From Urechis unicinctus (Eukaryota > Annelida > Polychaeta > Xenopneusta > Urechidae): a stretch of DNA of 64,000 nucleotides. The position numbers and the translations under genes were made by a program. Below are positions 10,953 to 23,420 of the stretch, one piece after another; positions within the stretch are counted from its first letter, which is position 1; each line of letters begins with the position of its first letter. The stretch is from NCBI GenBank assembly GCA_034190875.2, contig CM067344.1:29263533-29327532 (forward strand), given 5' to 3'. The notes under the pieces were generated by a model that worked only from the letters and a program-made list of their open reading frames with translations, searched no databases and was not told the origin of the DNA.

Positions 10953-12261
10953 TATATATATATATATATATCATATATATATATATATATGTACATGCAT
11001 ATATATTTTATATATATATATATATAATATATATATATATATAAACATATAAATAAATATATATAATATGTCTTCAAATGTATCCCTATTCTCTAAGCTT
11101 TAGTGTCGTTCTTGCACTATTTGTCAGTACAATAATTGCTTTTTTGCTATTGATATACCATATGTTTTGCAAGCAGCAGATTAAGACATAGATGGTACGT
11201 TTAATCAGGACAAGTTTCATACCACTACAACTGATATTATTCGTCATAGCATCCGCAAGCAATTCATAGATGTCCTGGCTGGATCAGTTTTCTCATAATC
11301 TTTGCTACAGATAGATGAGCTGCTGCTGTCGAATAAGCTGCCGCTGTCTAATGATGAATGGTATTTCTACTACAGCAGTATATCGGATGTAGTGGTTTCG
11401 ATATAATTACATTATTATGTTTTTCGATATTGGCATCCTTCAAGTATGGCATAGAGAAAAATGTCATGCAGATTACGTTATTACAGTCCTGTAGATCAAA
11501 CAATTTATATGCAATTTATATGCTTTATAATAGCGAGCCCAAATGTGGATTTGGTACTGAGACATCGATAAGTGGAAAATCAGATGACCATCTTAATCAA
11601 CTATCATCTTTGAAATGTGTTTCCATGGCGTTTGAACACACATTTGTTTTATGGAGACAAATATTAAGCGTGGAATAAATGGTGTTTTCGAACCTAAATA
11701 ACATTCCAGTTTCATCGTGATTAATATCACAGATCACTGTCTTGATTTTATCTTTAATGATCAACAAATTAGATCCGAGCCACTGAAGAAGTCATCGTCG
11801 AGTTAATTTAACACCGATTCCTACAATTTTGTCTCCGCATTGAAGCTTATGAAGCAGTAGTAAGAATGATCTTTATCTTCACAGCGCGACTGAAAGAAAT
11901 CTTTGATGCTATCGTGTCGGAAACAAATACATTGTCAAACAAAAATTGATGATAAAGTCATTACAATGTATTAATATTATTCAATATGGCCAGAACGAGG
12001 ACGTGTCAAAGTCGATGAATCTGTCGAAAAAATATATAGGTATCCTATTAACCAGCATTTGCGACCGTAGTCTTGACAGAATTCATAGAAAGGCGGATAC
12101 CAAAGCGTGCGTGCAGTGTTGGTCAGGCGTTCACAACAGCAAGTAAACACGGAGCTTAGCGTTAGTCATCGTGGGGTCATGTGTGAGATATCAGGAAACA
12201 CACTCGGGCGCGAGTTGTACAAAGCGGATCTCAATTTGCACTCTCTCGCCCTTTAAAATCT
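9430..12261. repeat. Upstream part of an array unit (non-coding)
   Basis: 9430-9900 matches 42095-42470 plus 42690-42780. 9905-10720 matches 28935-29830 and 34850-35740. 11665-12260 matches 29850-30180 and 35765-36095. The ~960 bp from 10710 to 11665, including an (AT)n tract, is missing from the other copies. The open frames inside (for example 10225-10479 on the minus strand, with partial copies at 29328 and 35240) change start and end between copies and have no family match, so I treat the region as non-coding. Confidence 0.65.
10864..11055. repeat. (AT)n microsatellite
   Basis: About 190 bp of almost pure AT with a few interruptions. The long Tyr-Ile open frames on both strands are produced by this repeat and are not genes. 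Confidence 0.95.
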
Positions 12262-12415
12262 GAGTAGTATAGAGAGTAGCTGTTCTGGCGCACCGCCACT
12301 CATCCATACTACTCACCCTTTGACAGCTTATACTAGAGTTTTGCTCACCCTATGGGCGCCTCGGATCCGACCCCAAACCGTGGCCGAGGTGCTAGCTTGT
12401 AAGTAAACTAGTGTG
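12262..12415. repeat. Polinton left terminal inverted repeat
   Basis: It begins GAGTAGTATAGAGAGTAGC and is the inverted match of 20325-20478 over 154 bp, with about 14 differences by hand alignment (about 91% identity). Confidence 0.92.
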
Positions 12416-14890
12416 CCCATTGGCCATGGTGTCTACACCGTTCGCGGCTATCCACCTCTTTGAATCAAAGGGAGAGAGTGACACATTGTTGACGTGGAGC
12501 CCATGTAACTTATGGCCATCACTGCGTAGCATGTTCATTCCACGACGGAACTGCTTCTTTGTGAATAGAGACTCCATGTACTGTGCGTGGCGTAGGTGCT
12601 TCTTAACCACAACCTTCTTCACTCCCTTAGCCCTTTTAATTTTTACCCTCGTCAGACATCAGGATCGAGTACATCTTTGGGCGCAGACCAACATACACCT
12701 TGATAGGCACACTGGCACACTCATCTTTCATCTTCCCTAGCACCTTCTTGTTTACGTTATTGAACAAGGGATGGGAAGGATCATAATTGCTGGTTTCAAA
12801 GAGGTCACTATCTTCTTTCATGTCTGCATACACGTCAGCTGTGCGGATCTCCAAAAGCAGCGAGTCTGTGTCTGTGTATAGCAGGCCAAGGTCGTTATCA
12901 TATCTGGACTTCATTGTGTTATAATAGAAGTCGTACATCAGGTGTTTGGAGAGGTCGAGTATGCACGTACCTACTTAGACCTGACGATTTAACACTAAGT
13001 GGGTCTTGTGCATATGTAGGGTGGCCAGGTCATCATCGAATACTTTATATCAAGCATAAGCGGGGCTAGCCAGAAGCCTGCATATTTTTTCCTCTTCTGC
13101 CGAGCGCACAATTTTAACATCAACTCGCTTTCTGAGATTCTCCATGGTTTTACCAAACACAGAGTTGTTCATCAGGTTGTACAGGTCCTTCTCAAAGTCG
13201 CTGGTAACAACCTTATGCAGGTCTGCGTCATGTGAATGTAAGGCTCCATCCAGGGGCTCTGATTGAATACAAGCGCAGTGTTTCTTGGTAAGCCTCATTC
13301 CCAGAGATAGGTAAAGCTTGCGCAGTAACAGCCTGTGATTTGATTCATCAGGCTCATACTAAACCGTCTCTGTTAATGCATTTGGTTTATTTGCAGACAT
13401 CAGCATGTCAAGCCAGGAGGGACTGTGCACTGTCAATAAAGTAACTGTCCGATCGGAGATATATTTCTCCATATTGTTTGGGATACATTTGATGTTCCCT
13501 TCCACCATGCTTACGGCCTGCATCAGTCATAGCCCTGTAGGTTATGGAATAACTGTCCAATCGATACTTACCTGTTTTATGGAGTGGTCACGGATAGTCC
13601 CTACTTTTTTTCGCCCCATGTTGTTTGGGATACATTTGATGCAAGAATTTTCCCTTCCACCATGCTTACACATGGCCCATGTTCCTGTGTTTTCAGCGTG
13701 TTGCTCTTGGTGCATCATGAGGTGGGTTTCAACGTGAGCGCCACAAAGTCGGCATAAGGGGCAGCCAACTGCTTTTGCCAGTTCTTGAAGGATAATATGT
13801 TATTCCCTTCCTCAGGCATGTCCACTCGCACAGCATTCCCTATCCCAATACACTCAGCTTGTGCTCAGAGAGCAGTTTGTCCGTGGTATAACCATGTAGG
13901 CATCGCTCACAGAAGAATTTGCGGGGCTCGTATTTACTCTGATCATAAAGCAAACGGTTCAGATCTTTGATTAGCGTGAAATGAAACTTGCCATCCTTTT
14001 CAATCAGCAAGAGGTTTCTACGTGGACCAGGCTGTTTACTGATGTGGTGTAGGATAGTGGACCCCCCCATCCCAGCCAAAGACGTTCAAGGCTAGGTTAG
14101 CATGCTTTTCTACCTTCTCAATATGATCGCCTTCTTAGCTGCCAGCTCACACGGCAGTGACAAGTACGAGCCACCTTTTAATGGCCGGTAGTTGGCAATA
14201 TCAATCCACAGAGCTGTGACTGCCTCAAACTCCCAACCGGACCCTTTATTGGTCTACTTCTCCAACCGCTCTTGGATATTAGCATTACTCTGGTCTAGCG
14301 CATCGTTAGTATCTTCTGAGGAGAGAATCACCTGCTGCTTATTACGCAATACAGGCTCAACATACTCAGTGCTGCCATCATCTGTGTGTTTCATAAGTGT
14401 TACTTTAAGGGCAAAATGACACTTGATTCCACCTAGCTCTTTCAGCTCATTAGTCAAAACTTTCTGCATCTTCCAACGCATGCCCTTAAAGAACATCATG
14501 AGGTCTGAGCCAAGGGGGTGAGACTCAGGAACGTTCATTACCCATCCATGCAAATAGTTTTTAACAGCCTACTTAGTCTTTTTGAACTTAAGACGTGGTG
14601 TGGGGACTGGCGTGCACGGCGTGGGGGTGCACAGGGCGGGGACTGGTGTGCGTGGCACTGGGGTGTGTGGGGCGGGGCCTTAGGGTGCGTGCCACCCCAG
14701 CCCTTAATCTAGCAAATATTTCATAGTATACGCGGTCAAATTCATTACCCTTTTCAAGTGCTTGGAGTGCAACCTTCGAGCGTGGGTAAGGTGGTTTAAA
14801 ACCGTGAATTGTAACATAATCATTTCGGGCATTACGTGCTCGCGTATTGTGAGTCATGTTTACTATACAGATCCATATCTCTAAAAGCAA
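12416..14890 (-). pseudogene. Polinton DNA polymerase B remains
   Basis: Minus-strand remains of a protein-primed family B DNA polymerase. The recognisable pieces include LLYTDTDSLL, the polymerase motif C region, MNNSVFGKTMENLRKRVD, a motif typical of this polymerase class, and an upstream cysteine/histidine finger (FFCERCLHGYTTDKLLSEH). In the family this enzyme copies the element's own linear DNA. Fossil and broken. Confidence 0.88.
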
Positions 14891-15261
14891 ATTTTATTAT
14901 ACACAAAAAACAACGACTAGACAGTGAGCGGACTTACTTTGTTGACAGCGCCACAGGATGTCTATTTTTATATAGCATGAAATCCTCATTCTTTTTGAGG
15001 CTCAGTGTCGCCGGCTGGTGAGTCAGTGCCCCTGGCTATAGGCTATCGTGAAGCAATTTTTTTTCTTTTGGTAAACACGCCTGTGGTTGACTTTATCGAA
15101 CCCACAATCCTACGTTATTTTTTATACCCTTCTGACAACCCGCACAAAGACGATTAACGACACCATGTTTTATCTTATATCTGTGTAAGTTACAAAACTC
15201 TTGTGTACAGGGCCTGTTACAGGGGTCTTTCTTTCAGAGTAATATCCATGGGCACTTATTT

Positions 15262-16378
15262 TTAAATACTACCATTGTTATGAATATAAATATCTATTTG
15301 TCTAATTGAGAATTGTGGCAGTTGGGTATCGGGCGGTACCACAAGTAGCTCCTCCTTTACAAAGCCATGGTGTGGTCCAACTAACAAATAGTATAGTAAA
15401 GGCGCACCAGATTTGCTGACAGAGCGTCCAATTTGATAAACATTGAGTGACCACCCTGGGTCAGTGGCCCGACAAAGGTGATCTTGCTCTACCTCACCAG
15501 GCTGGTAGAGGTAGCGAACGCCAACACCAGAGGGAAGCTTTTGCTCTTTGACCCCCAGCGGCCGCCCTGGTTTGACTGAAGAGGGCTTTTGTGCAACTCG
15601 TTTTGCCTTTATAGCATATTTAGGGTTTTTTCTAGTCAAGCGGGTCACCTCATTATTTGTCGCAGACACTACAGCCTGCAGTCCAGAAACCCACTCAGTC
15701 GATCTTTTCCCAGTATCCCTTAACTCTACGGCATACTTGTGTCCACAGAGTCGTTCAGCAAGTGTGCGATTAAAGCGTTGCAGCCTAGTCTCGATGGATA
15801 TTCACACGGCCGTGCCTGACTGATACTCGATGGTATGCTAGTAGCTAATTCACTGCTCCAATAAACTCCCGTCTGGAGTCAACCTGAAGTAGTTCAGGCC
15901 AATGCAGCGGTCCTCGCTTGTATATCCTTTCGAGTGCACCTGCAACCTCCTTAGCCTCTTTTGTAGTCAATGGCTCAGCCGCCTTGTAGTGTGAGGCCAC
16001 ATCCACCACCGTTAGGGCATACTTGTAAGTCCGGCGTTTCACAACGTCATGAGGAAGTAATAAGAGATTGGCTTGGTGAACCTCATTAGGCCCAGACACA
16101 TCAAATTTTGGTCTGGGAATGTGTTTTGGCATTGGCAGGTAGATGTGCCATATAGCTTGCTTTGTTAGCCACCCCCTGGCAACTTCCTCAGAAACCCTCA
16201 CTTCTGTTGCAAGCTCCTTGATAGCTGTAATGCCTTTCCAGAAGCCCTTAGAACTATAGTAGATCTTTTGCATGCGGCAATCCATATAAAGTAAACGCTC
16301 GAGTCTCCTAATGACATACTTAGCAAGCCTGTATGCAACCAGTCCAGTCACAGCCATACCCAGTATAATGAACGTCAC
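15262..16378 (-). pseudogene. Polinton integrase remains
   Basis: Minus-strand remains of the retroviral-type (RVE) integrase that Polintons use for insertion. KYALTVVDVASHYKAAEPL carries the Asp of the RVE core, and an N-terminal helix block has VRVSEEVARGWLTKQAIWH. A C-terminal part at 15262-15669 is basic and may correspond to the DNA- or chromatin-binding tail. Fossil and broken. Confidence 0.85.
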
Positions 16379-16692
16379 AACACGCCTTTTCTGACCATCT
16401 GAGGGTTCGTAGAAGTCTGAAAGCTGGTACTCACCAATAGCCTAGCCCACATCCCAAAATGTATGCTCGCCATGTCCCTGGCGGCGCAGTTGCTCATTGA
16501 TGAAGTCTAAATGCTCAGTTTGCTTCTTGGCCCATGCTGCCTGAGCAGATTGAAGCTGCTTGATTGCCATATCATGGCAAGTATGCTCTGCATCAACTTG
16601 GCTCCTTCATAATTTAGAGAATAAAAAGTTGCTCCCAGAGAATGCAAGGGCGTTAACAAGAGCAACTCCAATAAGTAGCGCAATTGTGGCCA

Positions 16693-17280
16693 TTACTTAA
16701 GTATATCACCTGGTATAATCCCTTGTTTAATTAGCATATCCTTTGTGGTCATGGTTAGAGCTACATCGGCAACAGCAATCACCAGGTCGCGTGGCATGAA
16801 GTCAAGTTTGGGAACTGTCCCACCCAGAACCATCTTACCGAGCTTGGCATAACCTATTAGTATGCCGGAAACAACTGCACTGTGGAACAGCGCGTTAACA
16901 AGTATTTTTCCATCAGTAATTGGTGTTGTCATCTTATTCCATATAAAAAGGATCCTTTAATTGTTGCTGACGTTTATGAGTAACCTGTTTAGTGTGTAGT
17001 TTGTACCTGTACCAATACCACGTTAGTACAGCCAACCCAACGCAGCCGACAACAAAAGGCGGAGCCCATGATGGCCAAGCTCGCCTTTCCAGAAGCTGAC
17101 TCATTGGCTCGACAGCTTCGTCCTTAGCGTCTGTAAGCGTGGCCTTAGCCCCACGTAGCTCTCTCAGAAGCTTATCCTGATTCGCAATTCGAGTTGCAGC
17201 ACCCTTTCTCCCTGCTGCAACCTTTTTAGCGTTTTTTGTAGGTCGCTCACTGGTTACTGACGTTATCTCTACTTACCTTA
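16693..17280 (-). pseudogene. Polinton small membrane-protein genes
   Basis: Two short minus-strand frames. One (16693-16932) has a hydrophobic N-terminal half (ALFHSAVVSGILIGYA). The other is basic with a single hydrophobic stretch. Small membrane proteins in this position, between integrase and capsid genes, are common in Polintons; their role is not known. Confidence 0.5.
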
Positions 17281-17315
17281 TCTTTACTTACTAAATTTGT
17301 TTGTCTAATAGACAG

Positions 17316-17648
17316 CTATTGGTAAGCAATTGCTATAGCGGAGTTAAGCAAATGATACAGCGCAGTAGTGTTTACCTCGTCTTCCTCTCCCCCTGCGGTG
17401 CTTACTACATTTGTTATTCCAAATTTACAGTGCTTAACTGTTATTAAAACTGTGGTAAATCGAGCTGAAAAAAACATACCAAAGCGATGATATAGCTCAC
17501 AAGTGGAAGTACTTATCACGTGTCCAAAAAACGGGTCAGTCTCCATGTCTGTAATAAGCTTTGGCTGGTGTTCTGGTGGGATTGGTAGAAGCATAATAGC
17601 AATACCTGAGTATAGCTGTAGCACTGGCTGACCTAGAGTGCGCGTCAT
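17316..17648 (-). pseudogene. Polinton frame of unassigned role
   Basis: A 110-residue minus-strand frame between the membrane proteins and the ATPase. I do not recognise it. Position in other Polintons would allow a minor capsid protein or protease, but no catalytic motif is visible. Confidence 0.35.
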
Positions 17649-17849
17649 GCTTGCACTTAGCCGAGCCTAGTATCTCACATACAGCTTTGTGATCTCTTCA
17701 TCAGACATTGATTCAACCTGGTCAATTCTAAGGTGCTGATCACCAAGGCACTGACGGGCCTGACCCCTGGCTATGACAGCAGCAAGCCTATCTCTCTTAG
17801 AAGACATTTCCCTACTGGGTTCCGCACCCTCGGACTTTATCTCCACTAG

Positions 17850-18500
17850 TCAATCGACGGTATATGCAGTAGGTTGATCAGTCTTCAGCAGTAGTTTTGC
17901 GTGATTGGTCTTTGCTAGTAGCTGGCGTACTGTGGCACGTTCCTCCCTTTTTGGAATCACATCATTCTCACGTAAGGCATCTTCAAACCAATCACAGTCC
18001 TTAGTGTGAAAGAGCACCATCCAGCGAGTCTGCTCACGTAGGTCCTTCAGCACAGAGTTGTACTTTTGGGTGAGGACCCAGACACTTTGCTGAGCATGGC
18101 CGCTGCTAATGGCCAGTTCGGATAACATGTCTCTCTTCTTGGTTAGGGCCATTGTTGCTGAACAGTCATCAACAATCTACAAGGTAGGCACGCCCTTAAA
18201 ACAATGGTAGAAAGCCCTCAAGTGTTCATGGAGCCGATCCCCTGGATCAACCACGTACACCTCTGAATCTTCCCACACCCATGACCGCGACTAATAGGCC
18301 TCGTTAAAACATACGGTAGGGCAGAGGAATACAATATCCTTAAAGGCACTGAAGAAGGGCCATTCAACTTGGTCAAGGATGAATACTGTATTCCCGCTCC
18401 CTGTTTGCCCACCAACAATAGCCGAACAGGGACCATCTGGAAATGCAAACTTAGTAGACTGCGCTGACGAACCTGCCATCTTTAATGTTATGATGTGCAT
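17850..18500 (-). pseudogene. Polinton packaging ATPase remains
   Basis: Minus-strand remains of a FtsK/A32-type DNA-packaging ATPase. A Walker-A-like segment lies near the start (VGGQTGSGNTVF), and the C-terminal part has QSVWVLTQKYNSVLKDLREQ, which is very typical of Polinton ATPases. In the family it pumps DNA into the capsid. Fossil and broken. Confidence 0.82.
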
Positions 18501-18623
18501 CCATAAGAATATACATTTAGACGTTCAATGCACTGGCCGCCTCTGCTTTTTTTTGTGCTATGTATGGTGATACCCTCTGACGCATTCTCCACGCCCCTGT
18601 CACTACCGTGCAGCTGGTCGTCA

Positions 18624-19507
18624 TCACTCGTCCTTAAGTCGAGCCACAAGAGCATACTTAATGGTTAGGTACTCGCCTAGGGAAACGTCCGACAATGCTA
18701 AGTCTTTTGCAGCTATTGATACACTGGGGTCTCGTTTACTTGTTGCTGCAAAGGCCGTCTTCACTTCATCCCACTGCTGGTAGCCACGCATGCCATGGGA
18801 ATAGAGTTGGTTGGGGATGCCCTCAATGGTCACCTCAACTTTCATAATCTTTGGGTTGTAGAACGACTCTGTCTTCCTGGCGAATGAGACATTGGCTGGG
18901 TCTTCAAAGAGCAGTAGGATGCCCTTCATGCTGCGAGCCGCAACATTCAGGTTTATGTTCCATAGTGTATCTCTTTTATTGTATGCAAGCTTCCTGTGAC
19001 AAAGCACAAGCTCATACAGAATCGCAAGTCAACCTGTGTACTGGGTGCGTATCATTCGGGCCAACTCTGGTTGGGTAACCATGTCTCCAACTACTCTATA
19101 ATTTAAGGTGCTCCAACGCAGATACACCGCAGCCGAGGTTGCGCACCTTACAACAACCTGGTTCTGCCTGTATTGCATGTGGTAGTTTCTCCCGCCAAGT
19201 ACAAGTTTATCGTCGCTATGTTTGGCACCAAGTAATGCTCAAACAGGTTGGAGAACTCAACCTTGAACGCCTCTGAACTGTCGTCTGTTGTGGGTTGGTA
19301 TAACATTGAATCAAGGTTGACTATTACAAAGGGGGAAGTTTCTACAGGAAAATGAGTACGTGTAATTTTGTCTGCGTCTGAGTTGGCTGCAGGTGACCAA
19401 ATCAGTTTCAGAACATGTGGTAGTGCTTCCCAGGCAACAATGTCATTAGTATCACTCCTAATTGAACTTGACATATACAACAGCAGTATGAAACAACAAC
19501 CGCCCAT
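18624..19507 (-). pseudogene. Polinton major capsid protein remains
   Basis: Minus-strand remains of the double jelly-roll major capsid protein. The typical C-terminal half includes GILLLFEDPANVSFARKTE and YNPKIMKVEVTIEGIPNQLY. The N-terminal half is at 19148-19507. Fossil and broken. Confidence 0.8.
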
Positions 19508-19615
19508 TCATACAGCACCGTTATATCCAGAGCCGCCTGATGATAATCCAGGGCACTCCTATCAGTTGAATAAGATCAGTCTCAAGAAGCAATACCTTGA
19601 GAAAGAAATTGTGCT

Positions 19616-20307
19616 ATGTACAAAAACATTAGGCGCGCAGTAAACTGGGTGAACGCAGTAGACACTGCTTTTGTTACTGTTGGTATGTGTCTTGGCGCAA
19701 GTGTTGTAGGTATAATGTCTACGGTAGTTGCCATTCCTATTGCCACTGTCTTGGGTGTTACTGGAGCCGATTGTGGGCTACTTGTAAGAGCAAATTGAAT
19801 ACCATTGCTGACATTGTATCGACAGCACTTGAAGATGAATATATCTCGGATCATGAGTTTAAACGAGGGTTTAAGGCATAGAAATGAACACCGAAGAGCG
19901 TATTCAGAACTTGAAGGTAGTGTAAAAGAGTTGAAGTTAGATACAGATTATCTGAAAGATGATACAATAGATCTGAGTGATAACAATGACCTTGAGGAAC
20001 TGAAGGACATGTTAAGAGATATGGAGGTTAAAAACGATGATCTTATGGAGTGAGTGAAATGCCTAGAGGAGCTTGTTAGCAGGTGCCAAACGAGCTTGTG
20101 AACGGCGCGCTGTTAAGTCGTGCAGCCAAACAAAATATGGGGGGAAAAACTGTGCTATCAGAAAGTGACATAGAAGGTGTGAAGAAAAGTCCGTCTATCA
20201 GTCAGGCAAAACTCAAATACCATATAGGAAGTCCCAGGGCTAAAGAAATTCGTACAGGTGTAAAGCCACCATCAAGACGAAGAAAGTCTAGAAAATCAAA
20301 GTCATAA
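19616..20307 (+). pseudogene. Polinton plus-strand right-end genes
   Basis: Plus-strand frames near the right TIR. They include a glycine/alanine-rich hydrophobic part, a part beginning NTIADIVSTALEDEYISDHE that resembles a common Polinton protein of unknown role, and a basic C-terminal stretch (PPSRRRKSRKSKS). Fossil and broken. Confidence 0.6.
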
Positions 20308-20324
20308 ACTCCTTGGCCAAGAGA

Positions 20325-20478
20325 CACACTAGTTTACCTACAAACTAGCACCTCGGCCCCGTTTTGGGGTCGGGTACGAGGCGCTCACAGGGTGATCAAA
20401 AATCTTGTATAAGGTGTCAAAGGGTGAGGAGTATGGATGAGTGGCGGTGCGCCAGAACCGCTACTCTCTATACTACTC
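20325..20478. repeat. Polinton right terminal inverted repeat
   Basis: Inverted match of 12262-12415. It is present a second time at 23619-23772 because of the 3.29-kb tandem duplication. Confidence 0.92.
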
Positions 20479-21222
20479 TCTGTCTCGAATGGTGAACGCT
20501 AGTCAACAGAATACAGGGGCAGTAATCAATACCGTAAGATCGCTGAGGACAAATAAATTACCGTTGAGTGCTGGTTCGTAACAATGTGGGAGGACAACAA
20601 TTGTATAGAAGGCATTTCCCTCAGACTTAACATTTAAAAAAGTGGATCCTTTTTAGCTTGTCAACTAACATCCCCATGAACTATAAATAAGGATATCCTA
20701 AATTAACAAAGATCTAGCTGTACTTTTAAAGCACCAAGCAGCTTCAAGCTTTCTGCGACGCATCAGATTTGAAGGTGGGAAATCAGATATTAAATAATTC
20801 AAATCGTTTAGTTTATTCGTGAAAGTTATTCCTGGATTTCCGACTTGTACTTATTTATTTATTTGTGGTCGAAACGATGGCTCAACCAGACATAAAATCA
20901 TAAAATAAATCTAACACCGACCCCACCCCATCCCGCAAATCACGTTTTTAAAAAGAGGCGGGGCTCGTCCAAACAAGCCGGCATTGATCATTTGGGATGA
21001 CCAGAGTCAAACGGAAGCCAAGGAGAAGCATGGCTTGGTGAACTGAGCGTCTGTTACCTACCTGACTGGAGTCCCCTCGCGTCAGTTACAATCGACCGCC
21101 AACACCACAGCCCCCGACCACCAACCCATCCCCCCACCACCACACACGCACACACACCTGCGACATCTTCAGTTGGAGCTGGACATTGTGTTTCATATTC
21201 TTCAGTCTGAAGACCGGACAAG
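20479..21222 (+). promoter_or_regulatory. 5' flank of Reeler copy 2
   Basis: Matches 2735-2782 plus 3362-4017 with the MITE absent. It includes an ACTATAAATAAGG block near 20680. A degenerate CRE (GCGTCA) stands where copies 4 and 5 have TGACGTCA. The (CA)-rich stretch at 21120-21160 is low complexity. Confidence 0.5.
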
Positions 21223-22712
21223 ATGGTTGCAACAGTAACAGCAGCTGTTCTATGCGCATGCGTTACCTACGTAGCGGGATACCCAAATGGGGCACCTTCA
21301 TCGGCTTGTGTTAACCTCACGCCTGGACACCCAGGGTCACAATCAACTCCGCCCCCCTACAACATCACTCTGACCGCCACGGAATATACAACGGGTGTTC
21401 CAGTAACGGGTAAGTACATTCACGTGACTTCTATCATTCTTTCCGTTGCTTATTTCTTATGTATCCCCATATATTGTTCACTGCGCTGTGATCATCATTA
21501 ACACTACAAAGCAACACGAACGTAATCACCATTCTATTAAAAATGCCATCTCAAGTGATGCGTCTATTTCATTGATTTGTGACAGTGTCAGTTACCTCCG
21601 GTTACCAAGGCATCCTCATCCAGGCCAGAAAAGCTGATGGTAGCTCCACCGCTCCCCTGGGAACGTTTGCATCCAGCCCAGCAAACACCAAGATGCTGAC
21701 TTGTACTAAGGCCGACGATTCGGTGACGCACTCCGACATCACATTAAAGACAACTACCGACTTCACATGGAATCCTCCCAACGGGGATATGGGCAATATT
21801 CATTTCGTGTGAGTCTTCATTTGTGATTGTTATTCACGCATGCTAACTTTTGCAGGTGTTGGTTAAGAGAATGTTATGTTAAAATCAGGCATTTTTTTTG
21901 CTTTGCCTTCTTGACGGTGTCGGTAGTCTTCAAATATAGCCCATTCATTACCATTTTTACACTGCATGATTTGAATTGCATCTTGGGATCAACTTGAGGG
22001 GTGGAAAGGTGCCCTAATAATACGGCCTTGGTATTGCAAAGCTAGGTTCTACCTACCCCCTTGACAACTAAACCCCATCGTCCGCTTATGCCTCGAGCAA
22101 TTCATTATTTGGATATATTCAAATTCAATTAGGAAACCAATATTACATGCCATGAGTGTATATTGGCACATGACTTTAAAATGACCGGCCTACAAAATGT
22201 GACGTCACATCGCTGATAATGGTCCTAACTGGCTCCGTAACACCTTTTTGCTGTACCATTCTTGGAGGCAATACATCGGTGACTACAAATAGGATACATA
22301 TCAAACTGACCTGGTTGTTTTGAGCATCACCGGGGATATAAGTATGATGCTCCATTCTGGCAGTTATCGCGCCTTAGAGTAACGTGGGGTCGGATTGGAT
22401 TGTGACATAACATTGTAGCTCTACTGACAGAGGGGAGGTGTGAGATAAGGGGTGGTGTGAGATAAGGGATGGTGTGAGATAAGGGGTTATGTAAGATAGG
22501 GGTGGTGTAAGATAAGGAATTTGACTGTCAGAATATAAAGGCTTTTTTTTCTTTTCAGAGCTACCATCGCCAGTAGCAAGAACATGTACTGGGTGGCTCT
22601 GGAGTCCGAAAGTCAGCTGCAGTACCAATCAGCGAATAATGCGGGAAATCTGCAGTCGTGCTACACACTCATTCTTCTGGCCTTCGCTATTTTCTCTGGA
22701 AGCATGATGTAA
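21223..22712 (+). CDS. Reeler-domain secreted protein, copy 2 (intact)
   Basis: Exons 21223-21409, 21586-21808 and 22559-22712 join in phase (187 + 223 + 154 nt) into a 187-residue protein. The start ATG follows ACAAG. Donors are GTAAGT and GTGAGT; acceptors follow GTGACAG and a T-rich tract. Residues 1-19 are a signal peptide (MVATVTAAVLCACVTYVAG). The Reeler domain then runs from YPNGAPSSACVNLTPGH through PYNITLTATEY, GYQGILIQARKADG, LTCTKADDSVTHS and TDFTWNPP to KNMYWVALES, with Cys in the usual places. The end, SCYTLILLAFAIFSGSMM, is hydrophobic and terminal, as in a GPI-anchor signal. Known family: the Reeler domain occurs in reelin, ferric-chelate reductase 1 and immune-induced insect defence proteins. 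I infer an extracellular, possibly membrane-anchored protein; an immune role is only a guess. Confidence 0.9.
22432..22525. repeat. Intron 2 minisatellite, Reeler copy 2
   Basis: A 15-16 bp unit, GTGTGAGATAAGGGATG and variants, is repeated directly before the exon 3 polypyrimidine tract. Equivalent arrays lie at 5175-5225, 25730-25890, 31665-31800 and 37575-37660 with different copy numbers. The minus-strand open frames here (Ser-His-Pro-Leu repeats) are artefacts. Confidence 0.85.
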
Positions 22713-22812
22713 AAGTGCCATAACCAACAGAATTAGTGTTTTAGGTACAGGGTTTTGATATACGTAAATCTGTTTTGCAAAAATTAAATATCTGTTTAGG
22801 TTACATGCAACA

Positions 22813-23333
22813 ATAAGAGAGACAGTTCAGCCTCATATTTGTAACGCTGTTGTCAAACGCACCAATGAAACCACAAGTTTAAAGTTTTCAGACTTTCAAT
22901 CGCTACGCGGCGCTGCGGTCTCTGAAAAGAGATCCTCACTTCGGCCGTTGCCGTTTGTGTTGTCAGAAATTACTCTCATTTTTGCGCAATGATGCCCAAA
23001 ACTAATATAAATGAAGATTTGATGAAATCTCCATTTTGTAACCTAAACGAATGTATAAACATAATTATCGAGGTAGTTATTGAGCGCGTATTGATTTACA
23101 GCTAAAAAAAACTCGTGCGGTTCTTGATTTTAGGTAGGCACTGTTATCGATTGAACGACACTACATAACACAGGTTTATATTGTACATCACGTGTCTTTC
23201 CAGTCAAATAATGATGTTGAAAATAATAAGCATGGTTTTCGATCAAGTAAAATTTGCGGGACAAGTGAAAAGTCGAATTGAAGTCGACGTGAAACGTGGT
23301 TATGTACTGAACAGCCCCTTTAAGAAGAAGAAG
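22813..23333. mobile_element. TTAA MITE, 3' flank of Reeler copy 2
   Basis: The left end AGAGACAGTTCAGCC starts about 100 bp after the stop codon and the right end CTGAACAGCCCCTTTAA closes at 23333. No coding potential. It occupies the same site as the elements after the other copies. Confidence 0.75.
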
Positions 23334-23420
23334 ATATGAATTTGTGACTTGTTGGCACTTCAGTTACATTTGTTTAGGGAACACATAAATATTTCTTACT
23401 TTCATTTTGTACGATGCAGC

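Larger units (their letters stand above)
12262..20478. mobile_element. Polinton (Maverick) fossil
   Basis: A virus-like DNA element of the Polinton family, about 8.2 kb between inverted repeats of 154 bp. Parts in order from the left: family B DNA polymerase (minus strand), retroviral-type integrase (minus), small membrane proteins (minus), an unassigned frame (minus), packaging ATPase (minus), major capsid protein (minus), and a plus-strand block near the right end. It is broken: its core genes carry many breaks in total, well over ten, and it is shorter than the 15-20 kb usual for the family. The two TIRs differ at about 14 of 154 positions, so the insertion is old. It lies in the upstream flank of Reeler copy 2, and the same host sequence without it is seen near 2700-2730. 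A clean 6-bp target duplication was not found. Confidence 0.93.

Noticed and set aside
10786-11077. Tyr-Ile repeat proteins on both strands
   Set aside because: Produced by the (AT)n microsatellite; the same happens at 44450-44848 and 62426-62711.
22374-22628. Minus-strand SHPLSHT proteins in intron 2 (also 25855-26058, 31605-31865, 37468-37770)
   Set aside because: They read through the intronic minisatellite antisense to the Reeler genes.
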